Shown: piece by piece, positions 1 through 10,720 of the stretch
How positions within the stretch are numbered: the stretch's first letter is position 1
Layout: each line of letters opens with the position of its first letter
Assembly: GCF_027579695.1 (NCBI RefSeq)
Contig: NC_083587.1
Coordinates: 45,963,232 to 46,027,231 of the forward strand
Reading direction: 5' to 3'
Source of the DNA: Neoarius graeffei
Taxonomy: Eukaryota; Chordata; Actinopteri; Siluriformes; Ariidae
DNA: 64,000 nt
Translations under genes and position numbers: made by a program
Notes under the pieces: generated by a model
What the model was told of the DNA's origin: nothing
Database searches by the model: none
Seen by the model: only the letters and a program-made list of their open reading frames with translations

Positions 1-256
1 CAGGTCATTGCAGGGCTGACACAGAGACAAACAACCATTCACACTCACACCTACGGTCAATTTAGAGCCACCAATTAACCTAACCTGCATGTCTTTGGAC
101 TGTGGGGGAAACCGGAGCACCTGGAAGAAACCCATGCAGACACGGGGAGAACATACAAACTCCACACAGAAAGGCCCTCACCGGCTGCTGGGCTCAAACC
201 CAGAACCTTCTTGCTGTGAGGCGACAGTGCTAACCACTACACCACCATGCCGCCGG
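1..256 (-). repeat. V-SINE-like tRNA-derived SINE, cut by the window start
   Basis: This is a SINE read on the minus strand. The 3' tail side is cut by the window edge and the tRNA-like head ends near 256. On the minus strand it carries a split Pol III promoter of the A-box/B-box type, followed by the central core found in all other copies here (a stretch around the words gtttcctccgg and ccaaagacatgcag). Such heads and cores are typical of the HE1/DANA-like V-SINE superfamily of fishes. Open frames across it are repeat-derived and not genes. Confidence 0.85.
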
Positions 257-281
257 GTTAGAAACAATGCAATTAAATTAA

Positions 282-1235
282 TATTTTCACCTAGTGTTCA
301 ATACCATCCTTCCGGCTCTACTGGGTGAAAAGCTGACAATGATGCAGGTGGATGCCCGCTTTGTTTCCTGGATTGTCTGCGATGTGACTGGCAGACCACA
401 GCATGTGTGCATGCCCCACTGTGTGTCTGACAGAGTGATCGGAGTGATTAGTAACACCTGTTTCCCTTCCTCTTCACCCTCTACACCACGGACTACCACA
501 CACAGTTCTGCCATCTTGAAAAGTTTTCTGATGACTCTGTTGTAGTTGGATGTATCAACAAGGGCGAGGAGGCTGAGTACAGGGCCGTGGTGAGAAACTT
601 TGTGACATGGTGTGAGCAGAACCATCTCACTGATTGTGGATTTGAGGAGGGCCAAGGCACCAATGACCCCATTTTCCATCCAGGGAAAAGGTCAGTGTGG
701 ACATTGTGGAGGATGATAAGTCCCTGGGAGTGTACACTGACAATAGACTTAGAACACTGAAGCCCTCTGGAAGAAGGACCAAAGTCGTCTCTACTTTTTG
801 AGGAGGCTGAGGTTCTTCAACATCTGCCCAGAAAATGCAGAGGATGGTTTATGACTCTGTGGTGGCCAGTGCTCTCTTGTTTGCTGTTGTGTGCAGGGGC
901 AGTGAGCTGAAGGTAGCAGATGCCAACAGACTCAACAAACTGATCCATGACACCAATGACGTTGTGAGGTGAAGCTAGACTCTCTGGCATTGGTGTCGGA
1001 GAGGAGGTTGTAGTGGACAATGTAGTCCACACGCTCCATGATATGCTGGTCCAGCACAAGGGTACATTCAGTGCAAGACTCATTTTACTGAGATGCACCA
1101 CAGAGTGTCACAGGAAGTCCCACCTGTGACCATCAAACTTTTCAACTCTTCCCTCAGAGTATCACTCATTCTGAGTCCATAGACTGGCTCTTGGACTTCT
1201 TTCACTCCTGTCAGAAGCTTCTTTACCCCAGAATT
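282..1235 (+). pseudogene. L2/CR1-group LINE reverse transcriptase fragment
   Basis: A decayed non-LTR retrotransposon. Reading across frames on the plus strand gives reverse-transcriptase pieces: a segment with VDARFVSWIVCDVTGRPQHV near 340-420, LYTTDYHT-like and FSDDSVVVGC-like sequence near 475-560 (the second covers the catalytic region, with SDD in the usual aspartate position), RNFVTWCEQNHLTD near 590-640, a KSLGVYTDNRL segment near 715-750 and a C-terminal part with CTTECHRKSHL-like sequence near 1090-1130. Frame changes and stops break it, so no protein can be made. The order of motifs matches L2/CR1-type LINEs. The 5' half is missing, as is usual for copies cut short at the 5' end. 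Confidence 0.75.
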
Positions 1236-1444
1236 ATTTATCATTTTAGTGCCAACTGTCCAAAACTGGCTTTTACACTATTGTTATAGATTGAAATATG
1301 GTGCACATATTTTAACATTTTTCTATTTCTATATACAGTACGTTGTTGCTGTTTATTATTTATTACTTCCTTATAATTTCTTCATGCTTATATATACCAT
1401 ATACCATTCAGCCATAAAATTAAAAACATTGATAGGTGAAGTGA

Positions 1445-1570
1445 GCCCTGTGATGACCTGGCGACTTGTCCAGGGTGTACCCCGCCTTTCGCCCGTAGTC
1501 AGCTGGGATAGGCTCCAGCTTGCCTGCGACCCTGTAGAAGGATAAAGCGGCTAGAGATAATGAGATGAGG
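1445..1570 (+). repeat. SINE 3'-tail-only insertion with 14-bp TSD
   Basis: Only the last 126 bases of the SINE are present. They start at the word ccctgtgatgacctgg and end in a GATGA-type tail. The piece is flanked by a perfect 14-bp duplication, gataggtgaagtga, at 1431-1444 and 1571-1584, so it was inserted as a short piece and was not cut down later. This is expected of target-primed retrotransposition with 5' truncation. A second copy that starts at the same base lies at 31547. Confidence 0.85.
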
Positions 1571-1605
1571 GATAGGTGAAGTGAATAACACTGATTATCT
1601 CATTA

Positions 1606-1991
1606 CAGTGGTACCTGTCAAGGGGTGGGATATATTAGGCAGCAAGAGAACAGTCAGTTCTTGAAGTTAATGTGTTGGAAGCAGGAAAAATGGGTGAGGG
1701 TAAGGATCTGAGTGACTTTGACAAGGGCCAAATTGTGATGGCTTGATGGCACATCTTGTGGGGTGTTCTGGGTATGTAGTCGTTAGTACCTACCAAAAGC
1801 GGTCCAAGGAAGGACAACCAGTGAACAGGTGACAGAGTCATGGGTGTTGAAGGCTCATTGATTTGCAGGGGGCATGAAGGCTTGCCCATATGGTCCAATT
1901 CCACAGAAGAGCTGCTGAAAAAGTTAATGCTGGCTAAAACAGAAAGGTGCCTTGCAACCTGATATATCCCACCCTTTGACAGATGCCATTG
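1606..1991 (+). mobile_element. Tc1/mariner deletion derivative, 386 bp
   Basis: The terminal inverted repeats match over about 34 bases with a few changes. The left end starts cagtggtacctgtcaagg and the right end, reversed, starts caatggcatctgtcaaag; both are followed by the same ggtgggatatat word. TA dinucleotides flank both ends, as in Tc1/mariner insertions. Near 1690-1746 the interior keeps a start codon and the residues DLSDFDKGQIVMA, the beginning of a helix-turn-helix transposase, followed at once by a stop. It is non-autonomous. Confidence 0.75.
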
Positions 1992-2281
1992 TAAGAGCAT
2001 AATCAGTGTAATTCACTTTACCTGTCAGTGTTTTTAATTTTATAGGTGACCGGTGTATTTCTAGTCTAGAATGTGAGCAACTGTAACATGACCCGATTTT
2101 CCCTGTATTTCTAATTCTGATTGAATGTTTGTTAGAAAATTGAATACTTTATGTACAAAACCAGCAAATAGTTACATATTCACTTTGACAAATACAATGA
2201 GTATTCCTACTATTCATTGTGCCTGTGCCTAACTTTTAAAATAGTATCTGAAGAAGATCCTGTCTATTTATCCTAAATGAG

Positions 2282-2640
2282 GAATCTCTGTGATTTTGAC
2301 CAGAGCATGATTGATGGTTTGAGGATTTCAGAAACCTCTGACACAACAGTCTCAGGAGTTTACACAGAATGGTGTGAAAAACAAAACAAAACAAAAACAT
2401 CCAGTGACCAGCAGTTCCTCAGGAAATGCTTTGTTAGTGAGTGAGGTCAGAGGAGAATGGTACGGTTGGTTTGAGCTGACAGGAAGGCTGTGGTAACTTA
2501 AATAACCACTCTTTACAACTGTGGTGAGCAGAAAAGCATCTCAGAATGTGCAACGCATGGAACCCTGGGGATTGATGGGGTACAACAGCAGGAGACCACA
2601 TCAGGTTCTGCTCCTGTCAGCCAACAGCATTAATGTGAGG
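2282..2640 (+). mobile_element. Tc1/mariner-like transposase fragment (N-terminal part)
   Basis: The plus strand reads as a decayed DNA-binding half of a Tc1/mariner transposase: a CDFDQSMI-like start, then ISETSDTTVSGVYTEWCEKQ near 2325-2380, and LTGRLW-type and NNHSLQLW-type remnants near 2475-2525. A related copy lies on the other strand at 52846-53165. Indels and a short A-rich insertion break the frame. No termini were found, so the borders are approximate. Confidence 0.55.
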
Positions 2641-2744
2641 CTGAGCACAGGCTCAATGAAAAATAGACAGTTGGGGAAAAATAGATAGAAAAAAATAACA
2701 GGTGATGTTGGGGGGGTTCACAGTAAATATATATGTAGATCATT

Positions 2745-3109
2745 CCATCCATCCATCCATTATCTGTAGCCGCTTTATCCTGTTCTACAGGGTCGCAGGC
2801 AAGCTGGAGCCTATCCCAGCTGACTATGGGCGAGAGGCGGGGTACACCCTGGACAAGTTGCCAGGTTATCGCAGGGCTAACACAGAGACACACACTCACA
2901 AACATTCACACTCACTGTCAATTTAGAACCACCAATTAGCCTAATCTGCATGTCTTTGGACTGTGGGGGAAACCGGAGCACCCGGATGAAACCCACGCAG
3001 ACATGGACTGCAAACTCCACACAGAAAGGCCCTTGCCGGCCACTGAGCTCAAACCCAGGACCTTCTTGCTGCCAGGTGACAGTGCTAACCACCATACCAC
3101 CGTGCTACC
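2745..3109 (-). repeat. V-SINE-like SINE, near full length
   Basis: On the minus strand it runs from a tRNA-like head near 3109, through the conserved core, to a tail ending in repeated ATGG units at 2745-2760. The tail carries the GGATAA-(A)-GCGG word before the short tandem, as in other copies. No clear TSD was seen. Confidence 0.85.
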
Positions 3110-3289
3110 CAACATTAGACATACAGAGTCAAAAAATATATCCCTTAGCATGTTTCACTTTGACCAGATGCTGTTAGTAGCCATCAACAAGCTTCTGGCA
3201 GAATTCCGGGTGGATATCTGACCACGCTTTTTGACAGAATTGGTAGAGTTTAATAAAATTTGTGTGTTTCCTGGCATGGACCCGACTTT

Positions 3290-3592
3290 TAAGCACAGTC
3301 CGGATATTTTCTATAGGGCTGAGGTCATAAATCATGCAATGTCTTAAAATGTTGGGAGAGCAACAGGAGCTGTAATGAACCTACCTGAGACAGGATCCAC
3401 GTGTATTTTATTTTCTCATACACAGTAAGGAGGATGTTTCACAGGCATAGAATTGCAGAAGATTGTAGTATTTGGGGTCCTCAAGTCTCCTAATCTAAAA
3501 TTACATGCTTTCATCTCACCACCAACATACTGTAAGCACCTGGAGTTTGCTCAACGCTACTGGAATTCTAACTGGAACCAGGTCCTATGGTC
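3290..3592 (+). mobile_element. Old Tc1-like transposon remnant, left part
   Basis: Degenerate sequence. The stretch from about 3470 to 3592 reads like the middle of a Tc1-type transposase gene, with words such as ctggaaccaggtcctatggt that correspond to the W-S-D-E-T-K region in better kept copies. The RTE-like LINE has split it; the continuation is at 6958-7035. A short oppositely oriented Tc1-like word near 3305-3340 suggests the copy is itself a mosaic. Confidence 0.5.
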
Positions 3593-6500
3593 TCTCTCGT
3601 CTTCTTCCGCTTATCCAGGACCGGGTCGCGGAGGCAGCAGTCTAAGCATGGAAGCCCAAACTTCCCTTTCCCCAGACACCTCGGCCAGCTCCTCGGGAAG
3701 AACACCGAGGCGTTCCCAGGCCAGCCGAGAGACATAGTCCCTCCAGCGTGTCCTGGGTCTTCCCCGGGGCCTCCTCCCGGGGGGACATGCCTGGAACACC
3801 TCCCCAGGGAGGCGTCCAGGAGGCATCCGAAAAAGATGCCCGAGCCACCTCAGCTGGTTCCTCTCGATGTGAAGGAGCAGCGGCTCTACTCCGAGCTCCT
3901 CCCGAGTGACTGTGCTTCTCACCCTATCTCTAAGGGAGCGCCCAGCCACCCTGCGAAGGAAACTCATTTCAGCCGCTTGTATCCGCGATCTTGTTCTTTC
4001 TGTCATTACCCAAAGCTCATGACCATAGGTGAGAGTCGGAACGTAGATCGACCGGTAAATTGAGAGCTTCGCCTTTTGGCTCAGCTCCTTCTTCACCACG
4101 ACGGACCGGTAAAGCGACCGCATCACTGCGGAGGCTGCACCGATCCGCCTGTCGATCTCACGCTCCATCCTTCCCTCACTCGTGAACAAGATCCCGAGAT
4201 ACTTAAACTCCTCCACTTGAGGCAGGACTTCTCCACCAACCTGGAGAGGGCAAGCCACCCTTTTCCGGTCGAGAACCATGGCCTCGGACTTGGAGGTGCT
4301 GATTCTCATCCCAGCCGCTTCACACTCGACTGCAAACCGCCCCAGTGCATGCTGAAGGTCCTGGTTTGAAGAAGCCAACAGGACAACATCATCCGCAAAA
4401 AGCAGAGATGAAATCCTGTGGTTCCCAAACAGGATTCCTTCCGGCCCCTGGCTGCGCCTAGAAATTCTGTCCATAAAAATTATGAACAGAACCGGTGACA
4501 AAGGGCAGCCCTGACGGAGTCCAACATGCACTGGGAACAGGTCTGACTTACTGCCGGCAATGCGAACCAGACTCCTGCTCCGTTCGTACAGGGACTGGAC
4601 AGCCCTTAGCAAAGAGCCCCGAACCCCATACTCCCGAAGCACCCCCCACAGAATACCACGGGGGACACGGTCGAATGCCTTCTCCAGATCCACAAAGCAC
4701 ATGTGGACTGGTTGGGCAAACTCCCATGAACCCTCGAGCACCCTATAAAGGGTATAGAGCTGGTCCAGTGTTCCGCGACCAGGACGAAAACCGCATTGTT
4801 CCTCCTGGATCCGAGGTTCGACTATTGGTCGAATTCTCCTCTCCAGTACCCTGGAGTAAACTTTCCCTGGGAGGCTGAGAAGTGTGATTCCCCTATAATT
4901 GGAGCACACTCTCCGGTCCCCTTTCTTAAAAAGAGGGACCACCACCCCAGTCTGCCACTCCAGAGGCACTGTCCCCGACCGCCACGCGATGTTGCAGAGG
5001 CGTGTCAACCAAGACAGCCCCACAACATCCAGAGACTTGAGATACTCAGGGCGGATCTCATCCACCCCCGGTGCCTTGCCACCGAGGAGCTTGCAAACCA
5101 CCTCAGTGACTTCGGCTTGGGTAATGGACGAGTCCACCTCTGAGTCATCAGCCTCAGTCTCCTCAGTGGAAGACATGACGGTGGGATTGAGGAGATCCTC
5201 AAAGTATTCCTTCCACCGCCCGACAATGTCCCCAGTCGAGGTCAACAGCTCCCCACCCGCACTGTAAACAGTGTTGGCAGAGTACTGCTTCCCCCTCCTG
5301 AGGCGCCGGACGGTTTGCCAGAATTTCTTCGAGGCCGACCGATAGTCCTTCTCCATGGCCTCCCCAAACTCCTCCCAGTTCCGAGTTTTTGCCTCCGCAA
5401 CTGCCCGAGCTGCAGCACGCCTGGCCTGCCGATACCCGTCGGCTGCCTCAGGAGTCCTGGAGGTCAACATGGCCCGATAGGACTCCTTCTTCAGCTTGAC
5501 GGCATCCCTTACTTCCGGTGTCCACCACCGGGTTCGGGGATTGCCGCCACGACAGGCACCGGAGACCTTGCGGCCACAGCTCCGAACAGCTGCATCCACA
5601 ATGGAGGTAGAGAACATGGTCCACTCAGACTCAATGTCCCCCGCCTCCCTCGGAAGCTGGGAAAAGCTCTCCCGGAGGTGGGAGTTAAAGACCTCCCCAA
5701 CAGAGTGCTCGGCCAGACGTTCCCAGCAGACCCTCACCATACGTTTGGGCCTGCCAGGTCTGTCCAGCTTCCTCCTCCGCCAGCGGATCCAACTCACCAC
5801 CAGGTGGTGATCAGTTGACAACTCAGCCCCTCTCTTCACCCGAGTGTCCAAGACATAGGGTCGGAGATCAGATGACACGACTACAAAGTCGATCATCGAC
5901 CTCCGACCTAAGGTGTCCTGGTGCCACGTGCACTTATGGACACCCCTATGCTCGAACATGGTGTTCGTTATGGACAAACTGTGACTAGCACAGAAGTCCA
6001 ATAACAAAACACCACTCGGGTTCAGATCGGGGAGGCCGTTCCTCCCAACCACGCCCCTCCAGGTGTCACTGTCATCGCCCACGTGAGCATTGAAGTCCCC
6101 CAGTAGCACAATGGAGTCCCCAGTCTGAGCACCCCTCAGTACCTCTCCCAGGGACTCCAAGAAGGCTGGATACTCTATACTGCTATTTGGCCCGTAGGCA
6201 CAAACAACAGCAAGAGCCCTCTCCCCAATCCGAAGGCGCAGAGAGGCGACCCTCTCGTTCACTGGGGTAAACTCCAACACATGGCGGCTGAGCTGGGGAG
6301 CTATAAGGAAGCCCACACCAGCCCGCCGCCGCTCACCACGGGCGACTCCAGAGAAGTGGAAAGTCCAGCCCCTCTCAAGGAGCTGGGTTCCAGAGCCCAA
6401 GCTGTGCGTGGAGGTGAGCCCGACTATCTCTAGCCGGTACCTCTCAACCTCCCGCACAAGCTCAGGCTCCTTCCCCCCCAGCGAAGTGACATTCCATGTC

Positions 6501-6945
6501 CCAACAGCCAGCCGCTGTGTCCGGGGATCAGGTCGTCGAGGCCCCTGCCTTCGACTGCCACCCAATCCACACTGCACCAAACCCCTACTGCTACCTCTGT
6601 GGGTGGTGAACCCACAGGAGGTCGGGCCCACGTCACCTCTTCGGGCTGAGCCCGGCCGGGCCCCATGGGCAAAGGCCCGGCCACCAAGCGCTCGCATACG
6701 AGCCCCAACCCCGGGCCTGGCTCCAGGGTGGGGCCCCGGCTGCGTCCTACCGGGCGACGTCACGGTCCTGGATTTTTCCTCCATAGGGGTTTTTTGGTGA
6801 ACTGCTCTTGGTCTGGCCTGTCACCTAGGACCTGTCTGCCTTGGGAAACCCTAACAGGGGCATAATGCCCCCGACAACATAGCTCCTAGGATCATTCAAG
6901 CACACAAACCCCTCCACCACAATAAGGTGGCAGTTCTAGGAGGGG
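3593..6945 (-). mobile_element. Near-complete RTE-like LINE retrotransposon, 3.35 kb
   Basis: A non-LTR retrotransposon bounded by a perfect 12-bp target duplication, ggtcctatggtc, at 3581-3592 and 6946-6957. The element is on the minus strand: a 160-bp GC-rich leader (6785-6945), one long reading frame (6784-3611) and a very short 3' end of about 18 bases after the stop, ending in a GAC/GA-rich tail. The perfect TSD and the open frame point to a recent insertion. The target is an old Tc1-like transposon. A 5'-truncated relative lies at 44151-44636. Clade is inferred from the single frame with an N-terminal endonuclease and the short tandem tail; an RTE/RTE-X assignment is likely but not proven. 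Confidence 0.9.
3611..6784 (-). CDS. LINE endonuclease / reverse transcriptase polyprotein, 1057 aa
   Basis: The frame is open from end to end. Residues 1-90 are Gly/Pro/Arg-rich and look like a low-complexity N-terminus. Residues about 91-330 form an exonuclease-endonuclease-phosphatase (APE-type) domain: GTWNVTS with Asn98, [10 protein letters not shown] with Asp230 and Asn232, MIDFVVVS with Asp299, and STDHH with Asp325 and His326. Residues about 555-830 are the reverse transcriptase: [17 protein letters not shown] near 620-636, [13 protein letters not shown] with Asp699, LRQGCPLSP near 756-764 and LLFADDV with the catalytic pair Asp798-Asp799. The C-terminus ends [14 protein letters not shown] and PRPGPG. 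The enzyme would nick genomic DNA and copy its own RNA at the nick. One oddity is that the stretch where the family normally has a catalytic Glu reads GLTSTHS (residues 122-128). The start is the first Met of the open frame; a later Met (residue 30) is possible. Confidence 0.9.
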   Translation of the reverse strand: MEEKSRTVTSPGRTQPGPHPGARPGVGARMRALGGRAFAHGARPGSARRGDVGPTSCGFTTHRGSSRGLVQCGLGGSRRQGPRRPDPRTQRLAVGTWNVTSLGGKEPELVREVERYRLEIVGLTSTHSLGSGTQLLERGWTFHFSGVARGERRRAGVGFLIAPQLSRHVLEFTPVNERVASLRLRIGERALAVVCAYGPNSSIEYPAFLESLGEVLRGAQTGDSIVLLGDFNAHVGDDSDTWRGVVGRNGLPDLNPSGVLLLDFCASHSLSITNTMFEHRGVHKCTWHQDTLGRRSMIDFVVVSSDLRPYVLDTRVKRGAELSTDHHLVVSWIRWRRRKLDRPGRPKRMVRVCWERLAEHSVGEVFNSHLRESFSQLPREAGDIESEWTMFSTSIVDAAVRSCGRKVSGACRGGNPRTRWWTPEVRDAVKLKKESYRAMLTSRTPEAADGYRQARRAAARAVAEAKTRNWEEFGEAMEKDYRSASKKFWQTVRRLRRGKQYSANTVYSAGGELLTSTGDIVGRWKEYFEDLLNPTVMSSTEETEADDSEVDSSITQAEVTEVVCKLLGGKAPGVDEIRPEYLKSLDVVGLSWLTRLCNIAWRSGTVPLEWQTGVVVPLFKKGDRRVCSNYRGITLLSLPGKVYSRVLERRIRPIVEPRIQEEQCGFRPGRGTLDQLYTLYRVLEGSWEFAQPVHMCFVDLEKAFDRVPRGILWGVLREYGVRGSLLRAVQSLYERSRSLVRIAGSKSDLFPVHVGLRQGCPLSPVLFIIFMDRISRRSQGPEGILFGNHRISSLLFADDVVLLASSNQDLQHALGRFAVECEAAGMRISTSKSEAMVLDRKRVACPLQVGGEVLPQVEEFKYLGILFTSEGRMEREIDRRIGAASAVMRSLYRSVVVKKELSQKAKLSIYRSIYVPTLTYGHELWVMTERTRSRIQAAEMSFLRRVAGRSLRDRVRSTVTREELGVEPLLLHIERNQLRWLGHLFRMPPGRLPGEVFQACPPGRRPRGRPRTRWRDYVSRLAWERLGVLPEELAEVSGEREVWASMLRLLPPRPGPG

Positions 6946-6957
6946 GGTCCTATGGTC

Positions 6958-7035
6958 AAATGAAAAAAAAAAAAAAAGATTTTTGCTAACAAGCAGTCAA
7001 AGGTGGGATTTACATACAAAGAAGGAGGGTATATA
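6958..7035 (+). mobile_element. Old Tc1-like transposon remnant, right part
   Basis: This continues the copy interrupted by the LINE. After the target duplication come aaatgaaaa (the D-E-T region), an expanded A-run, and sequence corresponding to a FLLTSSQRWDLHTKKE-like reading. It joins in order with 3470-3592 if the LINE and one TSD are removed. Confidence 0.5.
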
Positions 7036-7038
7036 TAC

Positions 7039-7440
7039 ACAGTAGTGTGCAAAAGTCTTAGGCACATGTAAAGAAATGCTGTAGACCAAAACTGGCTTAA
7101 AAATAAAGGAATTAAATGTTTCAACATAAAAAAAATGCTTTCAATAGCAATAAGCCATAATAAATGAATCAAAGTCAATATCTGGTGTGAGACGACCCTT
7201 TGCTTTAAAAAAAAAAAAGTAGTCTCAGGTACAATGAGTGCAGGTTTATAAGGAAATGAGCTGTAGGTTTTACTGAGCATCTTACAGAACCAGCCACAGT
7301 TCTTCTGGACACTTTGACTGTTACACTCGCGTCTTCATTTTGCACCAAAAACCGAGCAGCCTTTATTATGTTTTCTTTTTTAATCTGAAAAGTGCTCTCT
7401 TATGTAATATGCTGCTCAGATACAAACTTTTTTTTGTAAC
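7039..7440 (+). mobile_element. Tc1-like element end fragment
   Basis: The left end carries a terminal-repeat-like word, gtgtgcaaaagtcttaggca, typical of a Tc1-like family common in fishes. The interior is A/T-rich with homopolymer runs, and no usable transposase frame was seen. The right border is uncertain. Confidence 0.5.
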
Positions 7441-7600
7441 ATTTAATTTTGTGCTGAAAAACGAACTTTTGGAACTCTACAATGTTTTTGCACCGACTTG
7501 ATAATGTAGAAGTCATAAAACAGAAATCTAGAACAAAGTTTGTATGACAAAAAAAAATAGGTTGCCCAATATATATACGGTATATATATGAGCGGCTGGT

Positions 7601-7884
7601 GAGTGGAGTATGTTCTCCCCGTGTCTGCGTGGGTTTCCTCCGGGTGTTCCAGTTTCCCCCACAGTCCAAAGACATGCAGGTTCGGTTAATTGGTGGCTCT
7701 AAATTGACCGTAGGTGTGAATGTGAGTGTGAATGGTTGTTTGTCTCTGTGTCAGCCCTGCAATGACCTGGCGACTTATCCAGATTGTACCCCGCCTCTCG
7801 CCCATATTCAGCTGGGATGGGCTCCAGCTTGCCTGCGACCTTGTAGAATAGGATAAGCAGCTACAGATAATGGATGGATGGATG
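7601..7884 (+). repeat. V-SINE-like SINE lacking its tRNA head
   Basis: The plus strand begins inside the conserved core (tgttctccccgtgtctgcgt) and continues through the LINE-like tail to a GGATG run at about 7873-7884. The head is missing, so it cannot be transcribed from its own Pol III promoter. Confidence 0.85.
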
Positions 7885-7945
7885 TTTCTAAACCTTAAAG
7901 GAACCTTACATTTAGTAGGATATTTAAGTTACCTTTAAGACTAGC

Positions 7946-8011
7946 CAGCTGGCATAGGCTCCAGCTTGCCTGCGAACCTGTAGAACAAGATAAGTGGCTA
8001 CAGATAATGGA
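7946..8011 (+). repeat. SINE tail fragment
   Basis: About 66 bases of the SINE tail, from the aggctccagcttgcctgcga word to the gataatgga end. Confidence 0.75.
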
Positions 8012-8036
8012 GATGTATATATATAACACTGTATAT

Positions 8037-8096
8037 AGTATCTACACTGTTAAGCATGGGCATGGTGGAGGGTGTGTAATATTATGGGGTTGTTTT
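8037..8096 (+). mobile_element. Tc1-like transposase fragment, left piece
   Basis: The plus strand reads TVKHGHGGGCVILWGCF, matching the V-K-H-G-G-G-x-x-M-x-W-G-C-F block between the first and second catalytic Asp of Tc1 transposases. A SINE at 8098-8295 splits the copy; 8297-8720 continues it. Confidence 0.75.
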
Positions 8097-8097
8097 T

Positions 8098-8295
8098 ACA
8101 TTACATTGATGGCATTTAGCAGATGCTCTTATCTGGAGCAATGTACAACACACCCAGAGCAACCTGGGGAGCAGTTGGAAGTTAGGTACCTTGCTCAAGG
8201 ACACTTCAGCCATTCCTGCTGGTCCAGGGAATTGACCCAGTAACCTTTTGTTCCCAAAGCTGCTTCTCTAACCGTTAGGCCATGGCTTCCCCAAA
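8098..8295 (-). repeat. tRNA-derived SINE of another family (L2-type tail)
   Basis: On the minus strand a tRNA-like head (tggcctaacggttagag as A box, ggttactgggttcaattccc spanning the B box) is followed by a short body and a tail ending near agagcatctgctaaatgcca. That tail type is shared by several fish SINEs and their L2-type partner LINEs. It has landed inside a Tc1-like transposase gene. Confidence 0.8.
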
Positions 8296-8296
8296 G

Positions 8297-8720
8297 GTTT
8301 TCCTTCAAAGACACTAAGAATTAAGACTAAGAACCTTGTAAGCTTTCCTGTGAGATATTTTACATGAAAATCTGGCTGCCTTTGCCAAGAAGGTACAACT
8401 GCATCATGGTAGGCTCACCCAGTACGACTCTGATCTCGAACATACATCTGAATCCACACAAAAACAGATCAGTGGTCACAGAATCAAGCTTATGACATAG
8501 CCATCTAAATCCTCTGATCATCCAAAACCCCACTGAAAATGTGAGTGATGAACTGAAGAGGAGTGTCCACAAGGAAAGACCTAAAACACTGCAGGATGTG
8601 GAGAGATTGTGTAATTGAGGAGTGTCTCACATTCCATGCTCTCTATTCTAATATAATCTCATCATGCATTAGAAGAAAAGACTCTGTGCATAAGATATTA
8701 AATGATTTAGTTTAAGGATA
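8297..8720 (+). mobile_element. Tc1-like transposase fragment, right piece
   Basis: The plus strand keeps, with frame changes, the second half of a Tc1 transposase: words equivalent to SEHTSESTQKQISGHRIKLMT near 8435-8500 and NPTENVSDELKRSVHKERPKTLQDVERLCN near 8525-8618, where NP-x-E-N is the third catalytic position. It is an old, inactive copy. Confidence 0.7.
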
Positions 8721-9202
8721 TTTTTTGATATGGGTTTTTTATTTTCTTAAAATAAATGCACTTATAATGTAATTACTTATAACCTGTTTTAGCCACCTAA
8801 TAATTGTCATTATTCTGTAGATGACTGTCAGATTAAAACACAAGCTGTTGAGCAGATACAGCTTGGTTACCAGCTTAAATGAGTTTTACAGCCTTGCATT
8901 TACCGTTCTACTGCACTGAGGATGGAGATAATTATCCACAGGTCTACCTTTTACAGCACTAGGCCTCGTCGTCTATGGAAAATGCTTAAGGTTAAAATAA
9001 ACACATTTGCAGATTCCAGTCAGTCTGGAATCTACTTTTCGCAATATTCCCTTGGATGGACTTTTACTATTCTTATACTATTTTACTATAAGTGTTGTTT
9101 GTAGAAAATGCTGCAAAAAATCTTCTACTATTGTCCACACTGAATTTCTATTATTAAACAGGAATAGTGAAATTTCATGTATAACAAGAGAGTAATATTT
9201 AG
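8721..9202. other. A/T-rich stretch, nothing recognised
   Basis: No gene, repeat family or terminal repeat could be recognised here. Short open frames are uninformative. Confidence 0.6.
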
Positions 9203-9204
9203 TA

Positions 9205-9730
9205 CCAGTCAAAAGTTGGTACACCCCTGTATTTTGACTATTTTTACATTGTAGAACAATAATGAATACATTGAAACTATGAAATAACATTTAGAACATA
9301 TCTGGAATTATGTGGTAAACAAAAAAAAGTGTTAAAAATACAAAACATGCTTCATATTTTAGATTCTTCAAAGTAGCCGGCATTTACCTTGATGACACTT
9401 TACACACTACTGGCATTATCTTAACCAGCTTCATGAGGTAGTCACCTGGAATGCTTTTCAATTAGCAGGTGCCTCGTCTAAAGTTAATTAGTGCAATTTC
9501 TTGCTGCTTTAATGCATTTGAGATCAAATGGTAAATAGTAAATAATAAAAATACAGTAAATAGCCCTATTCCACTCCACAACTGTACTAATCTATATTAT
9601 GTCAAGAATCGCTCAACTATATGTAAAGAGAGATGACAGCCATCATTACTTTAAGACATGATGTGACTTTTAATTCATAAAAATAAAGAAAAACCATTGA
9701 ATTAGAAGGTGTGTCCAAACTTTTAACTGG
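9205..9730. mobile_element. Tc1/mariner-type MITE, 526 bp
   Basis: The ends match as inverted repeats: left ccagtcaaaagtt, right aacttttaactgg, each flanked by TA. The interior has the gattcttcaaagtagcc word of a MITE family widespread in fishes and has no coding capacity. Related copies in this window: 41873-42800 (split by an insertion) and 47975-48117 (fragment). Confidence 0.8.
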
Positions 9731-10001
9731 TACTTTCTTTCTTTTGTTACTAATGATACCCCAGTACAGAATAATATAAAGTGAATCTGAATCATCGGTA
9801 ATATATTCTCATTTCTTCTTTTTAACAGTTAATATAATGGTTAGAAGTTTAAGTTTGATTTATGGCCGATGACAAGCAGCCTCATTATGGAATAAAGCAC
9901 AGTAATGGCAGTTATGTTTCAATTTCATACATTGTGCTGGAACTAAATGAATAATTATCTTTGGTCAGATTCAGCCCTGTAGAATTAGATCTGAGACGAT
10001 T

Positions 10002-10037
<36 letters not shown>

Positions 10038-10705
10038 GCCATATGGGGAGGGAAAGAAGGAGGGAGAAAGAAATCCATTATTCCTCCTACAATAATAGTA
10101 TTTGGATTTACAGTGCATATCATGCAGAGGATGAATAATACATCTCAGCCGTCCTATCTTCCAGTCTCTCTCTCTCCTTATTGCAGTGTAACTGCTATGA
10201 AAACAACAATTTGTCTCTTTTTCTCATGAGGGATGATCAAGTGGTTATGTATGTGTGCAACTTCTTATTTATACCCCAAGGAAACAAAAAGGCAGCAAAA
10301 GAGTTTATGAAGACTGGCAGCAAATATAAATAATGATATATGTTTTCATGTACATCACCGTGAACATTGCATTCATTCCTATTTGATTAAAGCGATAGAT
10401 GTTTAAACCAGTTTTGGTTTTTAAACAAATACATATTACAGAAAGTTCTCGTATTTTCCACTTACTTGTTTCTCATAATTTCAGATTCATTTTGGAGCTT
10501 AAACTGATGAACAATCTTCAACGTTTAACCAGGATGTGTATTCCTGGGAAAATGAAAGATTGTCATAAGTGCCTGATGTACTACTAACATGGATCACTAC
10601 TTTTTAAAAAAATTGCAAGAGAGCGACAGTAAAATTGGAATGTCATGATGCAGGATGTTCCAAGTGCTGCAATTTAATATAAGAATGTTTCTGCACATGC
10701 TGATG
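9731..10705. other. Unique A/T-rich sequence with a CT microsatellite
   Basis: Non-coding. A (TC)n run spans 10005-10033. The stretch 10035-10150 around it is unusually even in composition and could be regulatory, but nothing specific can be shown. Confidence 0.5.
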
Positions 10706-10720
10706 CCATTTTATCATATC

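Noticed and set aside
89..328. Recurrent open frames reading MSLDCGGNRST... or ...VRLIGGSKLTVGVNV... throughout the window
   Set aside because: They are the two strands of the SINE core and recur wherever the SINE does; the identical peptides come from repeat copies and are not a gene family.
3587..6800. Plus-strand open frames of 60-167 codons between 3.5 and 6.8 kb
   Set aside because: They are antisense shadows of the GC-rich LINE frame on the minus strand.
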